Assembly (NCBI GenBank): GCA_014860445.1
Contig: JACZJT010000010.1
Coordinates: 1-64,000, forward strand
Origin: Burkholderiales bacterium
Lineage (GTDB): Bacteria; Pseudomonadota; Gammaproteobacteria; Burkholderiales; SG8-39
DNA: 64,000 bases
Reading direction: 5' to 3'
Position numbers and translations under genes: made by a program
Shown: positions 8,838-18,357 of the stretch, one piece after another
Numbering within the stretch: position 1 is the first letter of the stretch
Layout: each line of letters opens with the position of its first letter
Notes under the pieces: model-generated
Database searches by the model: none
What the model was told of the DNA's origin: nothing
The model's input: only the letters and a program-made list of their open reading frames with translations

Positions 8838-10682
8838 TTAACTTTCGACAGGTCCCTTGTATCGGGCTTTGACCGCGTTGTCGAACAGATCTATCCCTTC
8901 GATTTCAAGCAGTACCCGGCTGCCAACTTCGAGATCCGGCAGCGAGGGTACGCGGACATACAGCGGTATGCCTTCGAACTTGACCAAATTGTCGCGCAGC
9001 ACCTGCGCCTTGGAAAGCGTCACCCGCTCCTGCAGCAGCCAGCGCAGGCACCAATAATGTTCCATTTTCGTCTGGAACTGGTCATAGGCGGCGAATGTCA
9101 ATTCGAATTCGCGCATCGCGGCAAGCAAGTCGGCGGAATTCTTCCCGAATGGCGGCGCGCCGCCGGAGAGGCACGCGAGCAACTGCCACTGGTTCAGCAA
9201 GTCGATGTAGCGGCGCAGCGGCGAGCTTGCCCAAATGTAATGCGACACGCCCAAGCCCTGGTGCGGAGCGGGCACGGTCGTCGTGCGCACCTTGCCGTTG
9301 GATTGAGTCCGGTAGATTGCCGGTACCCCGCGGTCGGCGAGCAACCTGCCCCAATTGTTGTTGGCGCTGATCATTAGCTCGGCCACCAGCTTGTCCAACG
9401 GTGCGCCGCGCCGCCGCTCGACGATGCTGACACGCTCGTTTTCCACGTAAAAGCTGTAGTCGACACGGTCCTGCTGTACCGATGGTTTGCCGCGGGCGGC
9501 CTCGAGTTCCAGCGCAAGCCGCCACAGAAAGAACAATTCGGCCTCGAAGGGGAGTTCGCCGCGTTCCTGTCCGGCGAGAAAGGCCGCGTCCAATGCCTCG
9601 AGCTGGTGATGGCGCAGGTTGGCGGCAATGCTAATGCGCTCGACACGGGTCTCCTGCTCTTCGACCAGGTACGACAGCGGATTAATGTCCAGGTACAGCG
9701 AAACCGCCGGGCAGATCCGCCCCTCGGCAAGGGTATAGCGTTCGATCACCTGCTGCGGCAGCATGGTGATCTTCTGCCCCGGAATATAGGCCGTCGACAG
9801 TCGCGCGCGCGCGATCTTGTCCAGCGCGGTTCCCGGAGCAAAGCCCAGCGCCGGTGCGGCGATGTGGATGCCGACGCGATAGCGGCCGTTGGCAAGCCGT
9901 GTCAGGGAAAAGGCGTCGTCGATTTCCGTGGTGCTGGCGTCGTCCAGGCTGAATGCTGTAACCGTCGCCAGAGGCAGTTCGGGCGGCTCGTCCGCGGCAA
10001 TCTTGTCGAATACGCCGCTATCGCGTGGAAAGTGCTCGTACAAAAACGCGCCCAGATGGTAGTCATGACTGGAGGGCAGCACACCCGCACGCTCGAAGAG
10101 TTTCGCGGCCGACAGGCCGCTTGCCTCGCAAGCCAGTTCCAGCGCCTTGGTCTCGACGCGATTGCGATCAGGCCCGTAAAGGAGTTGCGGCAATACTGCA
10201 TGCATCGCTTCGGGGACGGCACCGCGCTGCAACTCGTCCGCCCAGGAGCGGATTTGCTCCTCCTGTATTCGCTTTCGTTCCACACTCGCAAGCGCCACCT
10301 TGAGGGTATCTGCGGGTGCGGCACGGAATCGACCCTTGCCCTTGCGGTAGAAGTACATCGGGGCCGATTGCAGCTTGAGCAGGATCCCCGCCGCTTCCAG
10401 CGCGTCCGGCGCATGGCCGCAGTATTCGCGCGCCAGGTCTGCGAATCCAAATTCGTCTCCGCCGCAGCATTGCCACAGGAAATCGGTGTCAATCTCGGCT
10501 GCCATTGACTCGGCTTTGCTCATGAGTTCGGCAAGTGGCGGTGTTTCGAAGCGCAGCAATACGTTCGCCGCCCTGATTTTGCTGCGCTTCCCGTGCACGG
10601 CCTCCACCTGCAGCGACGTGTCGGTTTCAGCGAGCACGGCGCCGACCTTGAAGGAACCGGTCTCTTCGTACAGCACGTTCAT
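8838..10682 (-). CDS. RNB-domain (RNase II family) exoribonuclease
   Basis: Predicted processive 3'-5' exoribonuclease, 614 residues, shorter than RNase R. The RNB active-site motif is present around residue 250 as FSLDDASTTEIDDAFSL, with the acidic residues that hold Mg2+. The later conserved VGIHIAAPALGF and PLRRYIDLLNQWQLLA stretch is also clear. The N-terminal part (about 1-230) does not look like the usual tandem cold-shock domains of RNase II/R, and a short C-terminal beta domain remains. This shorter type sits next to tonB/aroE in many betaproteobacteria. I leave out a symbol because it is neither clearly rnb nor rnr. Confidence 0.88.
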   Translation of the reverse strand: MNVLYEETGSFKVGAVLAETDTSLQVEAVHGKRSKIRAANVLLRFETPPLAELMSKAESMAAEIDTDFLWQCCGGDEFGFADLAREYCGHAPDALEAAGILLKLQSAPMYFYRKGKGRFRAAPADTLKVALASVERKRIQEEQIRSWADELQRGAVPEAMHAVLPQLLYGPDRNRVETKALELACEASGLSAAKLFERAGVLPSSHDYHLGAFLYEHFPRDSGVFDKIAADEPPELPLATVTAFSLDDASTTEIDDAFSLTRLANGRYRVGIHIAAPALGFAPGTALDKIARARLSTAYIPGQKITMLPQQVIERYTLAEGRICPAVSLYLDINPLSYLVEEQETRVERISIAANLRHHQLEALDAAFLAGQERGELPFEAELFFLWRLALELEAARGKPSVQQDRVDYSFYVENERVSIVERRRGAPLDKLVAELMISANNNWGRLLADRGVPAIYRTQSNGKVRTTTVPAPHQGLGVSHYIWASSPLRRYIDLLNQWQLLACLSGGAPPFGKNSADLLAAMREFELTFAAYDQFQTKMEHYWCLRWLLQERVTLSKAQVLRDNLVKFEGIPLYVRVPSLPDLEVGSRVLLEIEGIDLFDNAVKARYKGPVES

Positions 10683-10874
10683 GTATGGGGTGGGGGCCGA
10701 AGGAATAGGATTGATCGGGCACTGCCGCCGCGGCCGAATTTCTTAGCGCAACGGGGGGAAATTATACGCCAGCCACAGTCATCACCGCGCTGGCGGGCTC
10801 TGGGACATGGGAATACTTGATAAAATCAGGCCGGGTGAGGTAAATGCCAAGGCACTGCTACCGAAAGGAACCGT

Positions 10875-11816
10875 ATGCACGCAGTCGACGTAAGCATCAC
10901 CGAGGTGGGCCTGCGCGACGGGCTGCAAAATACCAAGAGTTTCATGCCGACGGCGGCGAAGAACGCCTGGATCAGCGCGGAGGCGGCCGCAGGTGTCCGC
11001 CAGATCGAGGTCTGCTCCTTCGTCCCGGCAAAGTTGATTCCGCAATTCGCCGATGCCGAAGAAGTACTCGCGCACGCAAACGCCATTCCCGGACTGACGG
11101 CAGTGGTGTTGGTGCCCAATCTCAGGGGCTGCGAACGTGCGCTTGAATCCGGCGCGCGCCGCGTGATGGTCCCGATCTCCGTCTCCGAGGCGCACAGCTT
11201 GAGCAACGTGCGCAAGACCACGGCTGAGGCCGTCGAGGATTTCAGGCGCATGGCCGATTTGGTTCGATCGCAGGGGCAGGCCGGACGAGCGCAATTGGTC
11301 GGCGCCTGTTCAACTGCCTTCGGCTGCTCGATGCAGGGCGTGGTGGCGGAGGACGATGTAGTGCGCGTCGCAGTCGCCTTAAGGCAAGCGGGCGCCGATG
11401 CCATAAGTCTGGCGGACACTGTCGGCTATGCCAACCCGGAGCAAGTAAAGCGCCTGTTCCATAAAGTGCGCGCCGCCATAGGCGAGGATTTTCACATTGA
11501 GGCGCACTTTCACAATACGCGGGGCCTCGGTCTCGCCAATGCGCTCGCCGCCTTTGAGGCGGGCGTACGCAGTTTCGACAGCACGCTGGGTGGTCTGGGC
11601 GGCTGCCCGTTTGCGCCGGGCGCCTCCGGCAACGTTGTCACCGAAGACCTGGTGTTCATGTTCGAGTCCATGGGTGTCAGGACCGGCATCGACATAGACA
11701 AGCTGATCGCGGTTCGAAATACGGTATTCACTGCGCTGCCCGATGCCGAACTCTACGGCCACATATCGAAGGCCGGTCTGCCGAAAGGATTCCAGCCGCG
11801 GTCTCGCGCGGCCTGA
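10875..11816 (+). CDS. Hydroxymethylglutaryl-CoA lyase
   Basis: Cleaves HMG-CoA to acetoacetate and acetyl-CoA, the last step of leucine breakdown. 313 residues of the DRE-TIM metallolyase fold. Visible: ITEVGLRDGLQN (catalytic Arg and metal Asp), HFHNTRGLGLANALA (metal His pair), and the signature GLGGCPFAPGASGNVVTED with the catalytic cysteine. AAAGGAACC precedes the ATG at a good distance. No other leucine-degradation gene is adjacent; the gene stands alone, divergent from the RNB nuclease gene and convergent with the esterase gene. Confidence 0.93.
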   Translation: MHAVDVSITEVGLRDGLQNTKSFMPTAAKNAWISAEAAAGVRQIEVCSFVPAKLIPQFADAEEVLAHANAIPGLTAVVLVPNLRGCERALESGARRVMVPISVSEAHSLSNVRKTTAEAVEDFRRMADLVRSQGQAGRAQLVGACSTAFGCSMQGVVAEDDVVRVAVALRQAGADAISLADTVGYANPEQVKRLFHKVRAAIGEDFHIEAHFHNTRGLGLANALAAFEAGVRSFDSTLGGLGGCPFAPGASGNVVTEDLVFMFESMGVRTGIDIDKLIAVRNTVFTALPDAELYGHISKAGLPKGFQPRSRAA

Positions 11817-11829
11817 CGGGTCTGGAAGA

Positions 11830-12402
11830 CTAGACTCGCGCCAGACCGGCGTAGTCAAGGATCAGCGGAATATGTTCGGGAAAACTCTTGAGACTATGAT
11901 CGCCGCCCTCGATTACGAGCTGACGGGCGCCCGCGTATTTCATTACGGCCAGGCGATAGTCGAGTACCTCGTCCCCGGTTTCGGTTAGCAGCAGGTAGCG
12001 CGGCGCACGGACCGTGGGCATGTAGAGTTTCTCCCACTGGCGCAGATGCTCTTCGGTGAGTTCATATTGCTGCCCGGTGTAAAGGTTGCGCTGTACGCCC
12101 AGATAGCTGCGCAGATCCTCATGCGGGTACACCGCCGGGTTGATCAGAACCGCGCGCAGATCGTGGCGTTCGGCGAGGTAGGTCGAGTAGAAGCCGCCCA
12201 GGGAGCTGCCGACCAAAGTAACGGACCCATGCGGGTGCCGCGCAATCTCCTTCTCGACCAGTTCGACGGCGCGCCTGCCCGATACCGGTAGCGCCGGGCA
12301 GCAGTATTGATCCCCCAGCCCGCGCGCATCCATATCCTTTTTCAGCAGCTGCGCCTTGTGCGAACCCGGGGAACTGTTGAAGCCGTGCAGGTAGATAAGC
12401 AT
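11830..12402 (-). CDS. YqiA-like alpha/beta-hydrolase (esterase)
   Basis: 190-residue alpha/beta-hydrolase of the YqiA/UPF0227 type. The oxyanion region is IYLHGFNSSPGSHKA, the nucleophile Ser lies in VGSSLGGFYSTYLA, and the acid and His are in TGDEVLDYR and GGDHSLKSF. It probably hydrolyses short esters; the natural substrate is unknown. It begins 2 bases after mpl, so the two share a transcript. Confidence 0.88.
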   Translation of the reverse strand: MLIYLHGFNSSPGSHKAQLLKKDMDARGLGDQYCCPALPVSGRRAVELVEKEIARHPHGSVTLVGSSLGGFYSTYLAERHDLRAVLINPAVYPHEDLRSYLGVQRNLYTGQQYELTEEHLRQWEKLYMPTVRAPRYLLLTETGDEVLDYRLAVMKYAGARQLVIEGGDHSLKSFPEHIPLILDYAGLARV

Positions 12403-12404
12403 TT

Positions 12405-13748
12405 CTAAGCGCCCAGCCGATCGAGCAGTTTCTGGTGTATGCCGCCGAAGCCGCCGTTGGACATGACCAGAATCTGGTCTCCTGGCCGGGCTGCGGCAAC
12501 AACGGCGGCAATCAGGGTATCCAGATCCCCATGACAGACCGCTTTTGCGCCCAAAGGCGCGAGCACGCCGCGTGGGTCCCAGCCCAGATTGGCGCTGTAG
12601 CAGTAAACCAGATCGGCCTCGGCCAGACTACCCGGCAGGGCGTCCTTCATTACACCGAGCTTCATGGTATTCGAGCGCGGCTCGAGCACGGCCAGAATCC
12701 GCGCTTTGCCGACTTTTTGCCTCAGTCCCTCGAGCGTTGTTGCGATCGCCGTAGGATGGTGGGCAAAGTCGTCGAAAACAGCGACACCGGCTACCGTACC
12801 GCGTAGTTCCATGCGACGCTTTACGTTTGCGAACCGCTCCAGCGCGGCGCAGGCGGCGCCGGGGTCGATCCCGACGTGCCGGGCGGCCGCGATTGCGGCC
12901 AGGGCGTTCGAGCGATTGTGTTCCCCGATCAGGCTCCAACGCACTTTCGCGAGTTCCTCTCCGGCGAAGCTAACGCCGAATGTCTCGGAATCCATCTCCT
13001 TTGCCTGCCAGCCGCGGCTCGCACCGAACTGCTCTATTGGGGTCCAGCAGCCCTTGGCCAGCACCCTGGTCAGCGCAGTATCAATACCGTTGGTAACGAT
13101 CATCCCCGATCTGGGGATAGTTCGAACGAAGTGATGGAATTGTTGCTCAATAGCTGCAAGATCGACGAATATATCTGCATGATCGAACTCTAGATTATTT
13201 AAAATCGCGGTTTTTGCGCGATAATGCAAAAACTTGGAGCGCTTGTCGAAGAAGGCCGTGTCGTATTCGTCCGCCTCAATGACAAAAAAGCGGGAATCGG
13301 TCAAGCGCGCCGATGTACCAAAGTTTTGTGGGACACCACCGATGAGATAGCCGGGATTCATGTCGGCCGCGTCCAAAATCCATGCGAGCATTGCGGAGGT
13401 GGTTGTTTTTCCATGGGTTCCAGCGACCGCGAGCACCCACTTCGAACGTAGAATATGCTCGGCGAGCCACTGCGGTCCGGAAACATAGGGTTCGCCGCGG
13501 TCCAGCACTTCCTCCATCAGGGGGTTGCCGCGGGTGACCACATTGCCGATCACCCATAAGTCGGGTGCCAGGCCGATTTGCTCGGCGCCGTAGCCCTCGA
13601 TCAAATCGATGCCCTGGGCATGGAGCTGGCCGCTCATGGGCGGATAGACGTTGGCGTCGCACCCTGTAACTTTGTGTCCCGCCTGCCTGGCAATCGTGGC
13701 AAGGCCACCCATGAAAGTACCGCAGATGCCGAGAATGTGGATGTGCAT
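12405..13748 (-). CDS. mpl: UDP-MurNAc:L-alanyl-gamma-D-glutamyl-meso-DAP ligase
   Basis: Murein-recycling ligase: attaches recovered tripeptide to UDP-MurNAc in the cytoplasm. 447 residues from the ATG at 13748, the start that gives the conserved N-terminus MHIHILGICGTFMGG; the frame is open 30 codons further upstream but that part is not Mpl-like. Mur-ligase ATP loop GTHGKTTTSAMLAW, and Mpl-type DANVYPPMSGQL and VFDDFAHHPTAI (UDP-sugar and peptide domain). Confidence 0.95.
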   Translation of the reverse strand: MHIHILGICGTFMGGLATIARQAGHKVTGCDANVYPPMSGQLHAQGIDLIEGYGAEQIGLAPDLWVIGNVVTRGNPLMEEVLDRGEPYVSGPQWLAEHILRSKWVLAVAGTHGKTTTSAMLAWILDAADMNPGYLIGGVPQNFGTSARLTDSRFFVIEADEYDTAFFDKRSKFLHYRAKTAILNNLEFDHADIFVDLAAIEQQFHHFVRTIPRSGMIVTNGIDTALTRVLAKGCWTPIEQFGASRGWQAKEMDSETFGVSFAGEELAKVRWSLIGEHNRSNALAAIAAARHVGIDPGAACAALERFANVKRRMELRGTVAGVAVFDDFAHHPTAIATTLEGLRQKVGKARILAVLEPRSNTMKLGVMKDALPGSLAEADLVYCYSANLGWDPRGVLAPLGAKAVCHGDLDTLIAAVVAAARPGDQILVMSNGGFGGIHQKLLDRLGA

Positions 13749-13925
13749 GAGCCGAACGCTGGTCTCTTGGTCGATGCGTCGTGACGGTGCTGCAGCGGCA
13801 ATCCTCAATAGCAGAGCAGATTTGCCAGCCAGCGGCATCAGTATGACGCTGCTCAGAGTTTAACGTATTTCGCTCGCAGCCCCGCTGCGCTATCATTCCC
13901 GCAGGCGTGCGCGTGGAGTCTAACG

Positions 13926-14537
13926 ATGCCAAAGGAACAAAAATTCAAGCAACAACACATGCGTGCGCGTATCGCAGCGGTCGCGGCGCGCATTATCGCC
14001 GAAGACGGCATCGAGGACTTCGCTACGGCCAAACGCAAGGCAGCCCGGCAACTAGGCGCCGGGGACACCCAATCACTGCCGACTAACGACGAGATCGAGA
14101 CGGAACTGCGTGTCTACCAGTCGCTCTACCAGGGAACCGAGCAGCGTGAACGGGTGCGCTATCTGCGCAGCCAGGCGCTGGCTGCGATGGAGCAGCTTGC
14201 CGATTTCAAGCCCTATCTTACCGGCCCGGTGTTGAAAGGCACGGCCGGGCGCTACGCCGACATCGACCTGCAGGTATTCGCCGACAGCGGTAAGGAGCTG
14301 GAGATATTTCTTCTTAACCGCAATATTCCCTACCAAACGTCCGAGTCTCGCCATTACAGTGGTAATCAGGAGCGGGCGGTCAGTGTGCTGTCCATGGACT
14401 GGGAGGGCACGCCCGTGCGACTTGCCGTCTATTGGCCGGGAGACGAGCACCGCAGCGTCAAGACGTCCCCCCTGGGCCGACCGATGGAGCGTGCCGGCCT
14501 GGATGCTGTGCGATCCTTGGTGGCAAGCAGCGAATAG
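13926..14537 (+). CDS. Conserved protein, possible nucleotidyltransferase fold
   Basis: 203 residues, no family I can name with certainty. The N-terminal 60 residues are basic and helical (MPKEQKFKQQHMRARI). The middle has KGTAGRYADIDLQVFAD followed by a strand: a small residue pair, then D-x-D, resembling the GS-x10-D-x-D catalytic block of Pol-beta-type nucleotidyltransferases. LSMDWEGTPVRLAVYWP could carry the later strand. The spacing is not exactly canonical, so this is a hypothesis. It is divergent from mpl. A TATCAT box at about 13891 could be its -10. Confidence 0.7.
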   Translation: MPKEQKFKQQHMRARIAAVAARIIAEDGIEDFATAKRKAARQLGAGDTQSLPTNDEIETELRVYQSLYQGTEQRERVRYLRSQALAAMEQLADFKPYLTGPVLKGTAGRYADIDLQVFADSGKELEIFLLNRNIPYQTSESRHYSGNQERAVSVLSMDWEGTPVRLAVYWPGDEHRSVKTSPLGRPMERAGLDAVRSLVASSE

Positions 14538-14890
14538 GTCGCTACGAGGGAGTTGTTGCGCACTTTCTACCCGTTCTTGTCACGTTCGATCTGAAAAACA
14601 AGAATATTCGTTTGCCGGCGGGGATAGGCCCGATCCACGCCGCAGGGGCGTAATTTCGATCGGAATGGACGAATAGATCACGCTTAAATGTATTGAAAGT
14701 AACGATATTTTTCCATAAATAGTAGTTAAAATACGGTAACATGTCCGTAAAATTACATCCGATTCCTTACATTGGTTTAGTATGAATAACGGCTCGGCAA
14801 AAGCTGGGAATCAAACCACTACGACAGTGGATTCCAAGCTACCTGTGATCCAGGTAGAAATAGTCACATGACTTGTGGGCAAGTGAGGCT
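14538..14890. other. Gene-poor AT-richer stretch before aroQ
   Basis: From the end of the previous gene to aroQ there are 484 bases with no gene I can defend. The part 14690-14760 is clearly AT-richer than anything nearby. It holds a candidate promoter, TTGAAA (14693-14698), 17 bases, TAAATA (14716-14721), and a 29-codon frame from ATG 14782 to TGA 14871 with no recognisable product. No tRNA or known riboswitch was seen. Confidence 0.5.
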
Positions 14891-15025
14891 GTGAGCTTAA
14901 CCGTGGCCGGACTCGTTCTCCAGGCAATGGGCGAAAAGCCTCCGATGGATAGCATCGTGGCCTCTGGGAACTTCGTTGAAAAACTGGACAATTTGGCTCA
15001 ATATGCGGCAAACTTGAAGGTATGA
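14782..15025 (+). pseudogene. Possible small gene broken by a frameshift
   Basis: Two short frames follow each other: ATG 14782 to TGA 14871 (29 codons), then, one frame over and open from 14864, a frame running to TGA 15023-15025 (from GTG 14891, 44 codons; from ATG 14927, 32 codons). The second ends ...[15 protein letters not shown] and its stop overlaps the first ATG of aroQ as ATGA, the usual sign of translational coupling. A single shift near 14864-14871 would join them to one protein of about 80 residues. I recognise no family. It may be a decayed gene, two tiny genes, or chance. Confidence 0.25.
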
Positions 15026-15516
15026 TGAAAAAGACGCCCAGGGTAGCCAAGCTTAGAATTGTTGGCGACAAGATGGATGGCCGGAAGAAAGTGCTGGTCG
15101 TGCACGGGCCTAACCTGAATATGCTGGGTACTCGCGAGCCGGAGATCTACGGCAAGGAAACCCTGCCGGATATTAACCGCCGCTTGATTGCTTTAGGCAG
15201 GGCCGCTGGCGTGGCCGTCGCGTGCTTTCAGAGCAATCAAGAGGGCGCGCTGATCGACAGGGTGCAGCTCGCGCGGAATCAGCAGGTCACTTTCATTATT
15301 ATCAATCCGGCCGGCTTCACCCACACCAGCGTCGCGCTGCGCGACGCCCTGGCAGCGGTGGCAATACCGTTTATCGAAGTGCATTTGTCCAATGTTCACG
15401 CTCGTGAGTCATTTCGCCACCATTCCTATTTTTCCGATCTGGCGGCGGGAACGATTTGCGGCCTGGGCAGCCACGGTTATGAGCTGGCGCTGCAGTTTGC
15501 ACTGCGCCAGACCTAG
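15022..15516 (+). CDS. aroQ: 3-dehydroquinate dehydratase, type II
   Basis: Dehydrates 3-dehydroquinate in the shikimate pathway; dodecameric. Core motifs: [19 protein letters not shown] with the catalytic Tyr, [33 protein letters not shown], and [17 protein letters not shown] with the catalytic His. The conserved part starts about residue 20; ATG 15022 or 15025 has a GAAGG just upstream and overlaps a preceding short frame, while ATG 15073 gives a more usual protein of 147 residues but has no clear ribosome site. First gene of the classic aroQ-accB-accC-prmA group. Confidence 0.95.
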   Translation: MMKKTPRVAKLRIVGDKMDGRKKVLVVHGPNLNMLGTREPEIYGKETLPDINRRLIALGRAAGVAVACFQSNQEGALIDRVQLARNQQVTFIIINPAGFTHTSVALRDALAAVAIPFIEVHLSNVHARESFRHHSYFSDLAAGTICGLGSHGYELALQFALRQT

Positions 15517-15566
15517 CATCGCCCGGCGGCGCGCAGTACGCCCGCCGGCCGCGAAAAGGAACCACC

Positions 15567-16007
15567 ATGGATTTGCGCAAACTTAAGAAATTGATCGATC
15601 TGGTCCAGGAATCGGGCATTTCGGAGCTCGAAGTCACCGAAGGCGAGGAGAAAGTCAAAATCGTCAAGAGCGGCGTAGCCAGCGCCGTTTATGCAACTCC
15701 CGCACCTGTACCGCTTGTGGCGGCGCCTTTGGCGCCGGAACCGGCTTCCGCCGCTGTAGCCGAGGAGATTTCGGGGCATCTGGTCAAGTCGCCGATGGTA
15801 GGCACCTTCTATCGCTGTGCCTCTCCGGGTGCCAAGGCCTTCGTCGAGGTCGGCGACACCGTGAAGTCCGGCGACACCATCTGCATCATCGAAGCGATGA
15901 AGTTGTTGAACGAAATCGAGTGCGACAAGGACGGCGTCATCAAAGCGATACTCGTCGAAAACGGCCAGCCGGTTGAATACGGCGAACCGCTGGTGGTCAT
16001 AGATTGA
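15567..16007 (+). CDS. accB: Biotin carboxyl carrier protein of acetyl-CoA carboxylase
   Basis: Carries biotin between the carboxylase and transferase halves of acetyl-CoA carboxylase, first step of fatty-acid synthesis. 146 residues: N-terminal AccB-specific helices ([19 protein letters not shown]), an Ala/Pro-rich hinge at about 40-65, and the biotinyl domain with biotinylated Lys112 in [10 protein letters not shown]. The beta-thumb region [16 protein letters not shown] is present. AAAGGA precedes the ATG. accC follows after 93 bases. Confidence 0.97.
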   Translation: MDLRKLKKLIDLVQESGISELEVTEGEEKVKIVKSGVASAVYATPAPVPLVAAPLAPEPASAAVAEEISGHLVKSPMVGTFYRCASPGAKAFVEVGDTVKSGDTICIIEAMKLLNEIECDKDGVIKAILVENGQPVEYGEPLVVID

Positions 16008-16100
16008 AGCGTGAGGAGTACGCGGTGAGGCTTGGCGAGTCGGACCGCGGGCGCGGCAGGCGCGCAAGGTTCGGCTTCCCGGCGAATTGCGCCCCCAGCC

Positions 16101-17459
16101 ATGTTTAAGAAGGTTCTGATCGCCAATCGGGGCGAGATTGCGCTGCGCATCCAACGCGCCTGCCGCGAACTGGGCATCAAGACGGTCGTGGTCCACTCCG
16201 AAGCGGACAGCGAGGCCAAGTATGTAAAGCTGGCCGACGAATCGGTTTGCATCGGACCCGCCCCGTCCGCAGCCAGCTATCTCAACACGCCCGCAATCAT
16301 CAGTGCGGCGGAGGTAACTGATTCCGAGGCCATTCATCCGGGGTATGGTTTCCTTTCCGAAAACGCGGATTTTGCCGAGCGGGTGGAGAAAAGCGGTTTC
16401 GTTTTTATCGGCCCCCGCCCGGAAACCATACGCCTCATGGGTGACAAGATCAGCGCCAAGGCGGCGATGGTCAAAGCGGGCGTTCCCTGTGTGCCGGGCG
16501 CCGAAGGCGCGCTACCGGAGCAGAATGAGGAAATCATCAGGATTGCGCGCAAGGTCGGCTATCCGGTGATCATCAAGGCCTCCGGCGGAGGCGGCGGACG
16601 CGGGATGCGGGTGGTGCATACGGAGGCGGCGCTGTTGGCGGCGGTGAATCTGACGCACCAGGAGGCGCAGGCGGCCTTCGGCAATCCGGCGGTGTACCTG
16701 GAGAAGTTTCTCGAGAATCCGCGCCACGTCGAGATTCAGGTGCTGGCGGACGAATTCAAGAATGCAATCTATCTGGGCGAACGCGATTGTTCCATGCAGC
16801 GTCGGCACCAAAAGATCATCGAAGAGGCGCCGGCGCCGGGCATAACCGAGCGTCAGCGCATCCGCATAGGCGAGCGTTGCGCCGAAGCATGCCGCAAAAT
16901 CGGCTATCGCGGCGTCGGCACCTTCGAGTTCCTGTACGAGGGCGGCGAGTTTTTTTTCATCGAAATGAACACGCGCATTCAGGTCGAGCACCCGGTGACG
17001 GAAATGATCACCGGCGTGGATCTGGTGCAGGAGCAGATCCGCGTCGCAGCCGGCGAGAAACTGCGCCTGCGCCAGCGCGATGTGGTGCTGCGCGGACATG
17101 CAATTGAGTGCCGCATCAATGCCGAGGACCCGTTCAAGTTCACCCCCTCTCCGGGCCGGATAACGTCGTACCATCCGCCCGGTGGACCAGGCATCCGCGT
17201 CGATTCGCACATTTACCAGGGCTATTTCGTTCCACCGAACTATGATTCCCTGATCGGCAAAGTCATTGCCTACGGCGAGACACGCGATCAGGCCTTGCGC
17301 CGCATGCGCATCGCCTTGTCGGAGATGGCCGTGCAGGGCATACAGACCAATATCCCGCTGCATCAGGAGCTGCTGCTGGACGAGCGGTTCGTAAAAGGCG
17401 GGACCAGCATCCATTATCTCGAGCAAAAGCTCGCGCAACAAAAGCTCGAGAAAGGGTGA
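16101..17459 (+). CDS. accC: Biotin carboxylase subunit of acetyl-CoA carboxylase
   Basis: ATP-dependent carboxylation of the AccB biotin. 452 residues from the ATG at 16101, which gives the family N-terminus [16 protein letters not shown]; the frame is open further upstream but that stretch is not conserved. ATP-grasp marks: [15 protein letters not shown] (glycine-rich lid), [21 protein letters not shown], and [14 protein letters not shown] with the catalytic Glu and Arg. Same operon as accB; prmA follows at once. Confidence 0.97.
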   Translation: MFKKVLIANRGEIALRIQRACRELGIKTVVVHSEADSEAKYVKLADESVCIGPAPSAASYLNTPAIISAAEVTDSEAIHPGYGFLSENADFAERVEKSGFVFIGPRPETIRLMGDKISAKAAMVKAGVPCVPGAEGALPEQNEEIIRIARKVGYPVIIKASGGGGGRGMRVVHTEAALLAAVNLTHQEAQAAFGNPAVYLEKFLENPRHVEIQVLADEFKNAIYLGERDCSMQRRHQKIIEEAPAPGITERQRIRIGERCAEACRKIGYRGVGTFEFLYEGGEFFFIEMNTRIQVEHPVTEMITGVDLVQEQIRVAAGEKLRLRQRDVVLRGHAIECRINAEDPFKFTPSPGRITSYHPPGGPGIRVDSHIYQGYFVPPNYDSLIGKVIAYGETRDQALRRMRIALSEMAVQGIQTNIPLHQELLLDERFVKGGTSIHYLEQKLAQQKLEKG

Positions 17460-17463
17460 TCCC

Positions 17464-18357
17464 CTGGCCTGGGTATCGGTCATATTGCGTGCCGATGCGC
17501 GCGCCGCCGATGCGTTGAGCGACGCGCTGCTCGCACAGGGCGCATTGTCGGTCAGCGTGGAAGACGCCGACGCCGGCACGGCCGACGAGGTAGCGCTGTA
17601 CGGCGAACCCGGGATGCCGCCAGTGTCGGGCTGGCCGCAAAGCCTGATCAAAGCGTTGTGCGAGAAACGATTGGATCACGCGCAGCTGGTTGCCGCCGCC
17701 TGCTTGGAGCTCGGCCTGGCGCCGGTGCCGGATTTCCGGGTCGAACCGGTAGAGGAACAGGACTGGGTGCGGCGCAGCCAGGCGCAGTTCGAGCCGATTC
17801 GCATCTCCGCAAAGCTGTGGATCGTTCCGTCCTGGGCGGTGGCGCCCGACCCCGAGGCGATAAATCTCGTGCTGGACCCCGGCCTCGCGTTTGGCACCGG
17901 CAGTCATCCCAGTACCCGACTGTGTCTGCAATGGCTGGAGCAGACCGTGCGTGGTGGCGAGCGTGTTCTGGACTACGGCTGCGGTTCCGGTATATTAGCC
18001 ATTGCCGCGCTGCGCCTAGGCGCGAATGCCGCGCTCGGTGTGGACGTGGATCCGCTCGCGCTGCCTGCTGCCCAGGCCAACGCCCAACGCAACCGGGTCG
18101 ATGCCCGCTTTATTGATGCGGAAACGGCCCCTGATTTCGAGGCAGATCTAGTGGTCGCGAATATCCTTGCCAACCCGCTTATATTGCTGGCGCCCTTGCT
18201 TGCCGGCTACACGGCGGAACGGACCGGGCGCATCGCACTGTCGGGGATACTCAAGACGCAGGTGCAGGAGGTTGTTGACGCCTACGCCCCCTGGTTTAGC
18301 ATGCGCGTCGCCGATGGCGAAGGGGATTGGGCTTTGCTCGAGGGCCGGCGGTCGTGA
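17464..18357 (+). CDS. prmA: Ribosomal protein L11 methyltransferase
   Basis: Trimethylates L11 with SAM. C-terminal class I methyltransferase domain: VLDYGCGSGILAIAALRLGA and the NILANPLI catalytic loop; GTGSHPSTRLCLQWLE contacts SAM. N-terminal L11-binding domain begins AWVSVILRADARAADALSDALLAQGA, matching the known PrmA start (PWIQ...). The only start codon that keeps this is CTG at 17464, with GAAAGGG about 7 bases upstream; the next start, TTG 17485, would remove the first beta strand. So either a rare CTG start is used, or TTG 17485 is (290 residues). Ends overlapping the next gene by 4 bases. Confidence 0.9.
   Translation: MAWVSVILRADARAADALSDALLAQGALSVSVEDADAGTADEVALYGEPGMPPVSGWPQSLIKALCEKRLDHAQLVAAACLELGLAPVPDFRVEPVEEQDWVRRSQAQFEPIRISAKLWIVPSWAVAPDPEAINLVLDPGLAFGTGSHPSTRLCLQWLEQTVRGGERVLDYGCGSGILAIAALRLGANAALGVDVDPLALPAAQANAQRNRVDARFIDAETAPDFEADLVVANILANPLILLAPLLAGYTAERTGRIALSGILKTQVQEVVDAYAPWFSMRVADGEGDWALLEGRRS

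Noticed and set aside
9606-10508. 300-codon frame antisense to the RNB nuclease gene
   Set aside because: Composition of a GC-rich antisense frame; the leftward frame has catalytic motifs of the RNB family.
16512-17651. 379-codon frame antisense to accC and prmA
   Set aside because: Covers two certain genes and shows no domain.
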